This document shows, in pieces, positions 18,424 to 28,400 of a stretch of 64,000 nucleotides of DNA. The position numbers were made by a program, and so were the translations under genes. Below the pieces are notes generated by a model. The model did no database searches, was not told the origin of the DNA, and saw nothing but the letters and a program-made list of their open reading frames with translations. The stretch is taken from the NCBI GenBank assembly GCA_031261705.1, contig JAISJD010000012.1, forward strand, positions 41,319-105,318, read 5' to 3'. Position 1 is the stretch's first letter, and each line of letters opens with the position of its first letter. Origin of the DNA: Lactobacillales bacterium (GTDB lineage Bacteria > Bacillota > Bacilli > Lactobacillales > Streptococcaceae).

Positions 18424-18900
18424 TTAAGCATCCTCGTAACCTAACCTCTCTATCCACGCACGCATCAGATTGGCACGGATTTTTCCCGATCCTCCTAATG
18501 CTTCTCCTCCACCTGCTAAATTTGGTGCAAGGAGTGCTGCCAACATTAAATGTCCCTCACGCTTTGTAATCACTTCTTCTTCGTACATCTTGTGTACAAA
18601 TGATTCAGCATCCTTCTCTCCTAATTCCTCACCGATAAGTTGCATGAGTCCAGAAAGAAGCTGGTGGGAATCGGAAATTTGTACCTTAACTATCCGAATA
18701 TACCCGCCCCCGCCACGCTTACTTACCACAGAATAGCCTTTAGGTATCGTAAAACGTGTATTAATAACGTAGTTAATTTGCGAGGGTACGACATTAAAAT
18801 GACTTGCCATATCCGCTCGCCGAATTTCAACCATCCCCGCGGTTTCAATCATTTGTTTCAAATATGCTTCTATTAAATCAGAAGTGTTTCGACTTGCCAT
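18424..18900 (-). CDS. ctsR: Heat-shock repressor CtsR
   Basis: A 158-residue dimeric repressor of clp genes. The N-terminal winged-helix region runs from NTSDLIEAYLK through VVPSQINYVINTRFTIPKGY, and the wing GGGGYIRI near residue 64 is the heat-sensing glycine-rich loop. The C-terminal part holds the arginine-kinase/protease control region. ATG 18900 is chosen because AGGAG lies 9 bases upstream. It is first in the ctsR-clpC operon. mcsA and mcsB, present between these genes in Bacillus, are absent, as is usual in lactic acid bacteria. Confidence 0.95.
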   Translation of the reverse strand: MASRNTSDLIEAYLKQMIETAGMVEIRRADMASHFNVVPSQINYVINTRFTIPKGYSVVSKRGGGGYIRIVKVQISDSHQLLSGLMQLIGEELGEKDAESFVHKMYEEEVITKREGHLMLAALLAPNLAGGGEALGGSGKIRANLMRAWIERLGYEDA

Positions 18901-18920
18901 TGAAATCATCTCCTGTCTTT

Positions 18921-18985
18921 CTTGACCATTTCTGACTATCATTATACCTGATTATACTTGGTTTTCAAGGTCAATAAAAGTTAAA
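18921..18985 (-). promoter_or_regulatory. ctsR promoter flanked by two CtsR boxes
   Basis: On the minus strand TTGAAA (18963-18968), 16 bases, TATAAT (18941-18946). Box 1 at 18969-18985 reads GGTCAATAAAAGTTAAA on the plus strand; box 2 at 18921-18937 reads AGTCAGAAATGGTCAAG on the minus strand. Each matches 15 of 17 positions of the CtsR consensus (RGTCAAANANRGTCAAA). One abuts the -35 and the other lies just after the -10, fitting autorepression. Confidence 0.8.
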
Positions 18986-19044
18986 AGCACTTAAAACTTT
19001 TTAATGATAAATAAATTATAACATAATTAGAAAATGGGAAAAAG

Positions 19045-19084
19045 ATGAAAATGCACCTCCTTTACGAATTAAAAGAAAGTGCAA
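19045..19084 (-). terminator. Terminator of the TMEM175-like gene
   Basis: On the minus strand TGCACTTTCTTT pairs with AAAGGAGGTGCA (two wobbles), followed by a T-rich tract. Confidence 0.65.
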
Positions 19085-19091
19085 GAAAAAT

Positions 19092-19679
19092 CTAGTCCTC
19101 TTCATTGTAACGAATAATAGTTTCAATCCGTTTATCAGGGATGATCCAACGAAGAATCATTAAGAAATTGATAATCATTGTAAGGATGGGAAGAACGAAA
19201 GCAAAAGCAATCGCCAGAAGATTTAATCCGATGGTGATTCCCATCTTTTTTGAACTTCCGAACAATTCTTTGACGTGTTGATGCTCTTTTGTCACGTGTA
19301 GGAGCGCTTGAATCAGCCCAAAATAGCTCACATCTGTAAACAAAATAATAATTCCAAATGTTACTTGAGGAGCAAAAGCAAATAAATGATCCCCCATCCA
19401 GCTTGTCGCAAACGGAAAGAGTGAAAGGAAGAATAGAAACATATTATTCATCCAAAGCACTAATCCGTCCACCTTATGCGCTAATTGAAACAAATGGTGA
19501 TGATTATTCCAATAAATTGCTAATGTCACAAAACTAACAACATAAATAATTAACGGTTCTCTTGCTTCATTTAAAGCCGCAAATGTTGCCCCGTGAATTT
19601 TCGGTAATTCTAAGACAACAATCGTGATGATAATTGCAATGACTCCGTCCGTAAATGCTTCCAGCCGACCTTTCGACAT
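19092..19679 (-). CDS. TMEM175-family (DUF1211) potassium-channel-like protein
   Basis: A 195-residue membrane protein with the family signature RLEAFTDGVIAIIITIVVLEL at residues 4-24 (R..xFxDGVxAIxxT). Bacterial TMEM175 proteins have six helices and assemble as potassium-selective channels. About six hydrophobic segments are visible. The start ATG at 19679 has a GAAGGG-type site about 8 bases upstream and gives the usual family N-terminus; the frame runs open for another 62 codons upstream without a ribosome site. It is divergent from the small membrane protein at 19845. Confidence 0.8.
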   Translation of the reverse strand: MSKGRLEAFTDGVIAIIITIVVLELPKIHGATFAALNEAREPLIIYVVSFVTLAIYWNNHHHLFQLAHKVDGLVLWMNNMFLFFLSLFPFATSWMGDHLFAFAPQVTFGIIILFTDVSYFGLIQALLHVTKEHQHVKELFGSSKKMGITIGLNLLAIAFAFVLPILTMIINFLMILRWIIPDKRIETIIRYNEED

Positions 19680-19844
19680 GATACCACACCCTTCACTTCT
19701 CTTTGCTTCCATTATAGTAATTTCTAGGTATTCTGTCGTGGATAAAGTTCCTACCTCAGACGGAGGTGAAAATTCAGTAAGCCCGTTATAATAAACGTAT
19801 AGAATAGAAATCAAATCGGACACATAACTGAAAGGAAAATTCCT

Positions 19845-20033
19845 ATGAAAAATCAAACAAAACAAACGCTCAAATATGCCTTAGTTCTCTTTATTATGAT
19901 TATGGTAGCTAGTACATTGCTACATTTTGCTGCAGCTGTCTTATGGACTTTACTGAAGTTTTTAATTCCATTAGCATTGATTTATTGGATTTTAAATAAA
20001 ATTTTTGGTATAAACCTTTTCCAAAAAATTTAA
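19845..20033 (+). CDS. Small membrane protein (62 aa), unknown
   Basis: A 62-residue protein with a basic N-terminus (MKNQTKQTLK) and two hydrophobic stretches, about residues 11-35 and 37-50. An AAAGGA site lies 8 bases before the ATG, and a strong terminator follows. I do not recognise a family. Its divergent neighbour is the TMEM175-like channel gene. Confidence 0.55.
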   Translation: MKNQTKQTLKYALVLFIMIMVASTLLHFAAAVLWTLLKFLIPLALIYWILNKIFGINLFQKI

Positions 20034-20065
20034 AAAAAGAAAATTATATAACATTTTTTACAATC

Positions 20066-20100
20066 AGACCAAATTTTCTAATGAGAATTCGGTCTTTTTT
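20066..20100 (+). terminator. Intrinsic terminator
   Basis: AGACC...AATTTTC pairs with GAGAATT...GGTCT around TAAT, then six T. The 250 bases from here to manX hold only its promoter and leader. Confidence 0.8.
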
Positions 20101-20248
20101 GTCTATTTATTTCTAGCTGTTTATCTATATGTATTACTATTTTTTTACTTCTAATTTTCCATTCGCCGAACTATTTCTTATTATTTTATTTTTTTTGAAG
20201 ATAACATAGGAATTAACACAAATTTGTCATTTTAATTCTACCTGTAAT

Positions 20249-20277
20249 TTGAAATACTAACATTTATGCGTTATAAT
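20249..20277 (+). promoter_or_regulatory. Promoter of the mannose PTS operon
   Basis: TTGAAA, 17 bases, TATAAT: a strong housekeeping promoter. I see no -24/-12 sigma-54 element (TGGCA...TTGCA) in 20101-20349, although the matching operons of Listeria and E. faecalis are sigma-54 dependent. Confidence 0.75.
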
Positions 20278-20349
20278 TTTTATGTTCTTATAAATTTCTT
20301 TATTTTTTTGGAACAAGTACAAAAAATTGAACTCTAAGGAGGATTTTAA

Positions 20350-21324
20350 ATGAGCGTTGGAATCATCATCGCAAGCCACGGCGAATTTGCTGATGGCATT
20401 AAGCAATCAGGCTCTATGATTTTCGGTGAGCAAGAAAAAGTACAATCCGTTACTTTTATGCCTAGCGAAGGTCCAGATGACTTGAAAGCACAACTCGAAG
20501 CAGCGATTGCAACATTTGACGCTGAAGATGAAGTTTTATTCTTAGTTGACTTATGGGGAGGTTCTCCATTCAACCAAGCAAACGGCATCTTTGAACAAAA
20601 CAAAGAGCGTATGGCAATCATTGCAGGCTTGAATTTACCTATGCTAATTCAAGCGTATACAGAACGCTTCAATCCTGATGCAAAAGTAGCAGACATTGCT
20701 GCAAATATCATCAAAGAAGCTAAAGACGGCGTTCGCGTTCGTCCAGAAGAATTGCAACCGGTGGCAGCGGCTCCAAAAGCAGCAGCTGAAACATCAGCAA
20801 ATGCTGGTGCCCCAGGTAAAATGGACTATGTCCTAGCACGTATCGACTCGCGTCTACTTCACGGACAAGTGGCGACTGCATGGACAAAAGCAACACACCC
20901 TACACGGATTATCGTTGTATCAGATGCGGTAGCTAAGGATGACCTTCGTAAGAAATTAATCCAACAAGCTGCGCCTCCCGGTGTAAAAGCTCACGTTGTT
21001 CCAGTTGACCAAATGATTAAGATTGCAAATGACGATCAGCATTTTGGTGGTCAACGTGCACTCCTTCTTTTTGAAACTCCACAAGATGCGCTTAGAGCGG
21101 TTGAAGGTGGCGTTCCATTGAAAGAAATCAATGTTGGATCTATGGCACATTCACCTGGTAAAGTTCAACCAAACAAGGTATTAGCCTTTAGTCAAGATGA
21201 TATTGATACTTTCAACAAGTTAAAAAAAGACGGTGTTGCGTTTGATGTACGTAAAGTGCCAAACGATTCAAAAGGAAACATGGACGAAATTATCAAAAAA
21301 GCTCAAGATGAGTTAAACAAGTAA
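20350..21324 (+). CDS. manX: PTS mannose-family EIIAB component
   Basis: This 324-residue protein passes phosphate from HPr to incoming mannose or glucose. The IIA domain (1-130) has phospho-acceptor His10 in [11 protein letters not shown]. An Ala/Pro-rich linker (about 134-156) leads to the IIB domain, whose His171 lies in [21 protein letters not shown] lies 6 bases before the ATG. It is first in an operon with the membrane components EIIC and EIID; in relatives this permease is the main glucose entry and signals carbon state to CcpA. Confidence 0.95.
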   Translation: MSVGIIIASHGEFADGIKQSGSMIFGEQEKVQSVTFMPSEGPDDLKAQLEAAIATFDAEDEVLFLVDLWGGSPFNQANGIFEQNKERMAIIAGLNLPMLIQAYTERFNPDAKVADIAANIIKEAKDGVRVRPEELQPVAAAPKAAAETSANAGAPGKMDYVLARIDSRLLHGQVATAWTKATHPTRIIVVSDAVAKDDLRKKLIQQAAPPGVKAHVVPVDQMIKIANDDQHFGGQRALLLFETPQDALRAVEGGVPLKEINVGSMAHSPGKVQPNKVLAFSQDDIDTFNKLKKDGVAFDVRKVPNDSKGNMDEIIKKAQDELNK

Positions 21325-21365
21325 AGTCACTCTTAATTATTTAAAAGAAAACGGAGGATTAATTC

Positions 21366-22178
21366 ATGGAATTGAATATTATTCAAGTGATATTAGTCGT
21401 TATCGTCGCATTTTTAGCTGGTATGGAAGGGATTTTGGACCAATTCCAATTTCACCAACCCGTTATCGCTTGTACGTTAATCGGCTTAGTTACAGGAAAC
21501 CTATTACCTTGCCTAATCTTAGGTGGTACTCTTCAAATGATTGCTCTTGGTTGGGCAAATATCGGTGCCGCTGTTGCACCCGATGCTGCGTTAGCATCTG
21601 TCGCATCTGCAATTATCTTAGTTCTTGGTGGTCAAGGGAAAGCTGGGGTTTCTTCAGCTATTGCGATTGCCGTTCCGCTAGCTGTTGCTGGTTTATTATT
21701 GACAATTATCTGTCGTACAATTGCTACTGCATTCGTTCATTTAATGGATGCTGCAGCTAAAGAAGGAAATATTAGAAAAGTTGAACTTTGGCATTTAGTT
21801 GCTGTTGGTTTGCAAGGGATTCGTATTGCTATTCCTGCTGCTTTAATCTTAGCTGTTGGTGACAAACCCGTAAAAGGTTTACTTGAAGCGATGCCTGATT
21901 GGTTAACTGCTGGTTTAGCTATCGGTGGTGGTATGGTTGTTGCCGTTGGTTATGCAATGGTTATCAACATGATGGCAACAAAAGAAGTATGGCCTTTCTT
22001 CGCTTTAGGTTTCGTATTCGCAACAGTTTCACAAATTACACTTATCGGTCTTGGTGCTATCGGGGTCTCTTTTGCTCTTATCTACTTAACACTTTCTAAA
22101 TCAGGTGGTTCAGGTAATAACAGTGGCGGAAGTGCAAATACCGGTGACCCTGTCGGCGATATCATTGACAACTACTAA
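21366..22178 (+). CDS. manY: PTS mannose-family EIIC component
   Basis: A 270-residue membrane subunit with about seven helices that, together with EIID, forms the sugar channel. The family segment GMEGILDQFQFHQPVIACTL lies near residue 18 and GLVTGNL follows. The C-terminus is a Gly/Ser/Asn-rich tail (about residues 243-262). It starts 41 bases after manX with a GGAGG site and precedes manZ by 17 bases. This EIIC-EIID pair is also the known receptor of class IIa bacteriocins in relatives. Confidence 0.95.
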   Translation: MELNIIQVILVVIVAFLAGMEGILDQFQFHQPVIACTLIGLVTGNLLPCLILGGTLQMIALGWANIGAAVAPDAALASVASAIILVLGGQGKAGVSSAIAIAVPLAVAGLLLTIICRTIATAFVHLMDAAAKEGNIRKVELWHLVAVGLQGIRIAIPAALILAVGDKPVKGLLEAMPDWLTAGLAIGGGMVVAVGYAMVINMMATKEVWPFFALGFVFATVSQITLIGLGAIGVSFALIYLTLSKSGGSGNNSGGSANTGDPVGDIIDNY

Positions 22179-22195
22179 GAAGGAGGGACAACAAA

Positions 22196-23113
22196 ATGGC
22201 AAATACTGATAGAGTAGAATTAACAAAAAAAGATAGAATTTCCGTTTGGTGGCGTTCACAATTCCTTCAAGGTTCTTGGAACTACGAACGTATGCAAAAT
22301 GGTGGTTGGGCTTACTCAATGATCCCAGCAATCAAAAAATTATACACAACTAAGGAAGATCGTTCCGCTGCATTAACTCGTCACTTAGAGTTCTTCAACA
22401 CTCACCCATATGTAGCTGCACCTATTCTTGGGGTAACGCTTGCTCTTGAAGAAGATCGTGCAAATGGTGCGCCCGTTGACGATGTAACGATTCAAGGGGT
22501 TAAAGTTGGGATGATGGGACCTTTAGCAGGTATCGGGGATCCAGTTTTCTGGTTCACTGTTCGCCCAATCCTTGGTGCATTAGCTGCTTCACTAGCAATG
22601 GGTGGTTCTGTCCTTGGACCAATCATTTTCTTCGTTGCTTGGAATGCAATTCGTATGGCATTCTTATGGTATACACAAGAATTTGGTTACAAAGCTGGTT
22701 CTAAAATCACAGAAGATTTATCTGGTACTTTACTTCAAGATATTACAAAAGGTGCTTCTATTCTTGGGATGTTCATCCTAGGGGCCTTGGTAAACCGTTG
22801 GGTATCTATCAGCTTCACACCAAAAGTATCTACGGTTAAACTTTCTGATGGAGCCTATATTGATTGGGATAAATTACCTGCTGGTTCAGCTGGGGTTAAA
22901 CAAGCGTTACTTGACCAAGCAAATGGTCTTTCATTAACAAATGAAAAAGTAACAACCTTGCAAGACAACTTGAATAGCTTAATTCCTGGTCTCGCTGCAT
23001 TAGGGTTAACACTCTTCTGTATGTGGTTGCTTAAGAAAAAAGTTTCTCCAATCGTTATCATTCTTGGTTTATTCGTGGTAGGTATTGTCTTCCACTTAAT
23101 CCACTTAATGTAA
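22196..23113 (+). CDS. manZ: PTS mannose-family EIID component
   Basis: A 305-residue EIID subunit. The N-terminus is cytosolic and carries the family motif FLQGSWNYERMQNGGWAYSM near residue 24; GPLAGIGDP lies near 109, and the last 40 residues form helices. An insertion of about 60 residues between roughly 205 and 265 is predicted extracellular. Last gene of the man operon, followed 13 bases later by a strong terminator. Confidence 0.95.
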   Translation: MANTDRVELTKKDRISVWWRSQFLQGSWNYERMQNGGWAYSMIPAIKKLYTTKEDRSAALTRHLEFFNTHPYVAAPILGVTLALEEDRANGAPVDDVTIQGVKVGMMGPLAGIGDPVFWFTVRPILGALAASLAMGGSVLGPIIFFVAWNAIRMAFLWYTQEFGYKAGSKITEDLSGTLLQDITKGASILGMFILGALVNRWVSISFTPKVSTVKLSDGAYIDWDKLPAGSAGVKQALLDQANGLSLTNEKVTTLQDNLNSLIPGLAALGLTLFCMWLLKKKVSPIVIILGLFVVGIVFHLIHLM

Positions 23114-23126
23114 TATGGAAAATTTT

Positions 23127-23154
23127 GCCCGGACTTGACGTCTGGGCTTTTTTT
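23127..23154 (+). terminator. Terminator of the man operon
   Basis: GCCCGGAC pairs with GTCTGGGC around TTGAC, then seven T. Confidence 0.9.
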
Positions 23155-23166
23155 CTCCGAGTAAAT

Positions 23167-23195
23167 TTGCTTACACTGCGGAAAAGAAGTATAAT
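23167..23195 (+). promoter_or_regulatory. Promoter of manO
   Basis: TTGCTT, 17 bases, TATAAT. It shows that manO has its own transcription start after the man operon terminator. Confidence 0.65.
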
Positions 23196-23230
23196 AATGT
23201 GAGAAAATCAATGGGAATGGAGCAGAGAAA

Positions 23231-23614
23231 ATGGTTCAATCTATCAATACAAAAGTCGATTTAGTCATCAATGCGACTTCCTATATGGGTTTAACAGATT
23301 ACGGAAAAATCATGATTGGTGATAAAGGATTTGAATTTTATAATGATCGTGACGTGAATAAGTTTATCCAGATTCCTTGGGAGGAAGTAGACTATGTCAT
23401 CGTTTCCGTAATGTTCAAGGGAAAATGGATTCCTCGCTACGCACTGAAAACAAAAAAGGGTATGAACTTCACCTTTGCTTCAAAAGACCCGAAAAAAGTA
23501 CTACGTACAATCAGGGAGTATATCGACCCCGACCACATCGTCCAATCGCTTAGCTTTTTTGATGTCGTCAAACGCATGTTTCAAACGAGATTTGGAAAAA
23601 ATCAATTAAAATAA
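23231..23614 (+). CDS. manO: ManO, DUF956 protein linked to the mannose PTS
   Basis: A 127-residue soluble protein of the DUF956 family, which is almost always encoded beside mannose PTS genes in Firmicutes and called ManO. It has the family look of a short beta-rich PH-like domain (IMIGDKGFEFYNDRDVNKFIQ and WIPRYALKTKKG). It is thought to modulate man operon expression, but the mechanism is not settled. Here it is in its own unit, with promoter and terminator, directly after manXYZ. Confidence 0.85.
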   Translation: MVQSINTKVDLVINATSYMGLTDYGKIMIGDKGFEFYNDRDVNKFIQIPWEEVDYVIVSVMFKGKWIPRYALKTKKGMNFTFASKDPKKVLRTIREYIDPDHIVQSLSFFDVVKRMFQTRFGKNQLK

Positions 23615-23638
23615 AAGTTTCAAGTGAATAAAGAATGA

Positions 23639-23666
23639 AAAAGAGGGAGGAATAACTCTCTCTTTT
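23639..23666 (+). terminator. Terminator after manO
   Basis: AAAAGAGGGAG pairs with CTCTCTCTTTT, with a T run inside the descending arm. Confidence 0.75.
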
Positions 23667-23667
23667 C

Positions 23668-23696
23668 TTGTAAAATCAAGCATTACAGTATACAAT
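23668..23696 (+). promoter_or_regulatory. Promoter of the ABC-F gene
   Basis: TTGTAA, 17 bases, TACAAT, about 36 bases before the GTG start. Confidence 0.55.
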
Positions 23697-23732
23697 TAGC
23701 CAAGACTAAATGAAAAGAAAGTAGGGATTTTC

Positions 23733-25355
23733 GTGCTTCAAGCAACAGATATTAGCTTATTATTTTCTGACCGCAAACTATTCGATGAAGTAAATATTAA
23801 ATTCACCCCTGGAAACTGTTATGGCCTAATCGGAGCAAACGGTGCTGGGAAATCAACCTTTTTAAAAATACTCGCTGGGGAAATCCAACCCACAACTGGA
23901 CATATCTCTATGGGCACTGACGAACGCCTTTCCGTCCTAAAACAAAATCACTTTGACTTTGAAGAATACTCTGTCATTGAAACAGTAATTATGGGGAATA
24001 AACGTTTATATGAAATAATGAAAGAAAAAGACGCGATTTATATGAAACCTGACTTTGCAGATGAGGATGGGATTCGCGCAGCTGAACTAGAAGGTGAATT
24101 TGCTGAACTTGATGGTTGGGAAGCGGAACCTGAAGCGGCTCAACTATTAGAAGGATTAAACATTCCTTCAAGTATTCACGACCATTTGATGAATGAATTA
24201 ACTGCCGGACAAAAAGTGAAAGTTTTACTTGCCCAAGCACTTTTCGGTAAACCAGATGTTCTTCTTTTAGATGAACCAACCAATGGACTAGATATTCAAT
24301 CAATCAATTGGCTCGAAGAATTTCTGATTAACTTTGAAAATACCGTAATTGTCGTTTCCCATGACCGTCACTTTTTAAACAAAGTATGTACGCATATGGC
24401 AGACTTAGACTTTAGCAAAATCAAACTTTATGTTGGAAACTACGATTTCTGGCTAGAATCTTCTCAATTAGCGCTGAAATTACAATCAGATTCCAATTCC
24501 AAGAAAGAGGAACAAATCAAGGAACTTCAAGAATTTATTGCACGTTTCTCTGCGAATGCATCGAAATCTAAACAAGCGACCAGTCGGAAGAAAATGCTAG
24601 ATAAAATTACTTTAGATGACATTCAACCTTCAAGTCGTCGCTACCCATTTATCGCTTTCAAACCTGAACGTGAAATCGGAAATGATCTTCTTCAAGTGGA
24701 TAATTTATCTGTATCTATTGACGGCAAAAAAGTCTTAGACAATATTAGTTTTACTTTGAATAAGGATGATAAAGTGGCATTCATTGCGCCAAACGATATT
24801 ACAACGACTGCATTAATCCGCGTATTAATGGGTGATTTAGAGCCTGATACTGGAACCATTCGCTGGGGTGTCACGACTTCTCAAAGCTATCTGCCAAAAG
24901 ATAACTCAAAAGATTTTGACTCTGACCTTCCAATCCTTGATTGGTTACGTCAATTTGCGTCTAAGGAAGAGGACGATAACACTTTCTTACGCGGTTTCTT
25001 AGGACGCATGCTGTTCTCAGGCGATGAAGTATTAAAACCTGTCAATGTCTTATCTGGTGGAGAAAAGGTTCGTGTCATGCTTTCTAAAATTATGTTGGCA
25101 AAATCAAATGTACTTGTCCTAGATGATCCCACCAATCACTTAGACTTGGAATCTATCACTGCCCTAAATGACGGCTTAAAAGGCTTCAAGGGTGCATTAA
25201 TCTTCTCAAGTCATGACCATGAGTTTATCCAAACTCTAGCAAACCGTATCATTGCGGTTTCTGCTAAAGGAATGGTTGACCGTGCCGAAACAACTTATGA
25301 TGAATTCCTTGATAACAAAGATGTGAAAAAACAAATGGACGAATTATTCGCCTAA
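23733..25355 (+). CDS. ykpA: ABC-F ATPase, YkpA/YbiT type
   Basis: A 540-residue soluble protein with two ATP-binding domains and no membrane part, matching Bacillus YkpA in length and sequence style. ABC-F proteins act on the ribosomal E site. Domain 1 has Walker A GANGAGKST and LLLDEPTNGLD. Domain 2 has LSGGEKVR and LVLDDPTNHLD. Two sites are unusual: the first signature is TAGQK rather than LSGGQ and the second Walker A is degenerate (APNDITTTA), a feature shared by YkpA. The linker contains FSANASKSKQATSRKK. Start is GTG with a TAGGGA site. It is a single-gene unit. Confidence 0.88.
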   Translation: MLQATDISLLFSDRKLFDEVNIKFTPGNCYGLIGANGAGKSTFLKILAGEIQPTTGHISMGTDERLSVLKQNHFDFEEYSVIETVIMGNKRLYEIMKEKDAIYMKPDFADEDGIRAAELEGEFAELDGWEAEPEAAQLLEGLNIPSSIHDHLMNELTAGQKVKVLLAQALFGKPDVLLLDEPTNGLDIQSINWLEEFLINFENTVIVVSHDRHFLNKVCTHMADLDFSKIKLYVGNYDFWLESSQLALKLQSDSNSKKEEQIKELQEFIARFSANASKSKQATSRKKMLDKITLDDIQPSSRRYPFIAFKPEREIGNDLLQVDNLSVSIDGKKVLDNISFTLNKDDKVAFIAPNDITTTALIRVLMGDLEPDTGTIRWGVTTSQSYLPKDNSKDFDSDLPILDWLRQFASKEEDDNTFLRGFLGRMLFSGDEVLKPVNVLSGGEKVRVMLSKIMLAKSNVLVLDDPTNHLDLESITALNDGLKGFKGALIFSSHDHEFIQTLANRIIAVSAKGMVDRAETTYDEFLDNKDVKKQMDELFA

Positions 25356-25362
25356 GAAAATG

Positions 25363-25398
25363 ACCGCTTTATCTATTTTTTAGAAAAGCGGTTTTTTT
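25363..25398 (+). terminator. Terminator after the ABC-F gene
   Basis: ACCGCTTT pairs with AAAGCGGT, then seven T. Confidence 0.85.
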
Positions 25399-25460
25399 GT
25401 TGTCTTTTTTCTTTCCTGTGGTGGACTAAATAAAAGAGAGGAAGTGAGGAATGAAAATGA

Positions 25461-28400
25461 GTTTTGAAACCATTCAATTCAACATGACTCTGAAACCGAA
25501 TGTGATTGAAGAGAAATTAAAATTGAGTTTTGGAACCATTCAATTCAACATGACTCTGAAACAAACTTGCTACAATTCCTTGTTCGTCTAATTGTTTTGG
25601 AACCATTCAATTCAACATGACTCTGAAACTAACTATTCCGAATTTTGATGCTGTGAAGTTGTTTTGGAACCATTCAATTCAACATGACTCTGAAACACCG
25701 GTGTGCGTCCAATGATTTATATGTCGGTTTTGGAACCATTCAATTCAACATGACTCTGAAACATCAAAACAAGAGCGTCACATTTGAAGTCAGTTTTGGA
25801 ACCATTCAATTCAACATGACTCTGAAACATTCCAAGAAACTCCTTTGTATCCACTTTTGTTTTGGAACCATTCAATTCAACATGACTCTGAAACCATCTG
25901 TGCAATGTTTTGGTATTACTTATCGTTTTGGAACCATTCAATTCAACATGACTCTGAAACTTTACATCGACTTGTTTTCTGAGCTGAGGAGTTTTGGAAC
26001 CATTCAATTCAACATGACTCTGAAACTGCTGCTTGTAATTTTTCTGTGTGGATCTCCGTTTTGGAACCATTCAATTCAACATGACTCTGAAACCAAAGCT
26101 CAATCTAAAAATGTTGTAGTGAAGTTTTGGAACCATTCAATTCAACATGACTCTGAAACATAGCTAAGGATTTCACACCCGTTTTATGTGTTTTGGAACC
26201 ATTCAATTCAACATGACTCTGAAACGCTTCTTTCGCAGCTATTGGCAGTTTATTGGTTTTGGAACCATTCAATTCAACATGACTCTGAAACTAACACCAT
26301 TAAAAACGCTAGAAATAATTGGTTTTGGAACCATTCAATTCAACATGACTCTGAAACAAATGGAGAGAGTTGTGTTTGCATCGGAATGGTTTTGGAACCA
26401 TTCAATTCAACATGACTCTGAAACTCAAACGACAACTACTTCAATGACAAAACAGTTTTGGAACCATTCAATTCAACATGACTCTGAAACTTGTAGATAA
26501 AGAACCATTGGAAAAAATGGGTTTTGGAACCATTCAATTCAACATGACTCTGAAACCCCTTTTTTATCATAAATATTTAATTGTTGCGTTTTGGAACCAT
26601 TCAATTCAACATGACTCTGAAACTTATCTTCATGATTATTTCATTAAACATTCTGTTTTGGAACCATTCAATTCAACATGACTCTGAAACGTATGATTTG
26701 TTTCGACAGTTTAAGCAATTAGTTTTGGAACCATTCAATTCAACATGACTCTGAAACTCGCTGCATAGATACGAGTCGCAATAAATCGTTTTGGAACCAT
26801 TCAATTCAACATGACTCTGAAACAAAATTTTAAAAGAAAATGCCAAAGAAAAAGTTTTGGAACCATTCAATTCAACATGACTCTGAAACTAGATAAGTAT
26901 GAAAAGGAACATTACCCGAGTTTTGGAACCATTCAATTCAACATGACTCTGAAACAATCGGCAATCATTGAAATTGCCGAACGTGGTTTTGGAACCATTC
27001 AATTCAACATGACTCTGAAACCTTTTTGCCAACTAGAATAAGGATCGCAAAAGTTTTGGAACCATTCAATTCAACATGACTCTGAAACCTTTTTGCCAAC
27101 TAGAATAAGGATCGCAAAAGTTTTGGAACCATTCAATTCAACATGACTCTGAAACAGCACATCTTGACTCAATACCCACTTACCAGTTTTGGAACCATTC
27201 AATTCAACATGACTCTGAAACGCAGCAGACAATGACCCACGCTATTTCAAGGTTTTTGAACCATTCAATTCAAAATGACTCTGAAACAAGGACTAGAGAG
27301 AATACGATATTTTCGGGTTTTGGAACCATTCAATTCAACATGACTCTGAAACTAACGTTTTACTTTTCCTCGAGAGATAAACGTTTTGGAACCATTCAAT
27401 TCAACATGACTCTGAAACGGTTCCGGATTGATGACGAAGTGTAGCAATGGTTTTGGAACCATTCAATTCAACATGACTCTGAAACATTAGCTGAGTGTAT
27501 TCAACTTTGTACACTGTTTTGGAACCATTCAATTCAACATGACTCTGAAACTGATCATTGATATACGTTGATTCGATAAAATGTTTTGGAACCATTCAAT
27601 TCAACATGACTCTGAAACGTGTCGGGGGCTAAAACGTTTTTTTGTTATGTTTTGGAACCATTCAATTCAACATGACTCTGAAACATTATTGGTGGAGTAA
27701 TTAATACAGTTCTGAGTTTTGGAACCATTCAATTCAACATGACTCTGAAACCCTGAAGTGCATGAAAATTATTCCTTATCTGTTTTGGAACCATTCAATT
27801 CAACATGACTCTGAAACACTTCAGCAATCGAGGTTTCTATTTCATAAGTTTTGGAACCATTCAATTCAACATGACTCTGAAACCCTTTCTTCCGCTTCCC
27901 TTCTTTCAGGAACGTTTTGGAACCATTCAATTCAACATGACTCTGAAACACGTTTGTATTGGAAGTTGATTACAAATGAGTTTTGGAACCATTCAATTCA
28001 ACATGACTCTGAAACAGTAAAAAGGGAATTGTTGGAGCTTTCTGCAGTTTTGGAACCATTCAATTCAACATGACTCTGAAACGGACTGTTCTTCAATAAA
28101 ACATAGTTCTTTTGTTTTGGAACCATTCAATTCAACATGACTCTGAAACCGGTACGCTCAACGACATCGACCCAGATGGTTTTGGAACCATTCAATTCAA
28201 CATGACTCTGAAACTGACTGTTCGAGTGCTGTCTACAATGCGCTGTTTTGGAACCATTCAATTCAACATGACTCTGAAACGAGATGGATTACATAAATAC
28301 CACAGCTCCCTGTTTTGGAACCATTCAATTCAACATGACTCTGAAACTCCAGCTTTAAGTCTAGCAGTTCAAAACGAGTTTTGGAACCATTCAATTCAAC

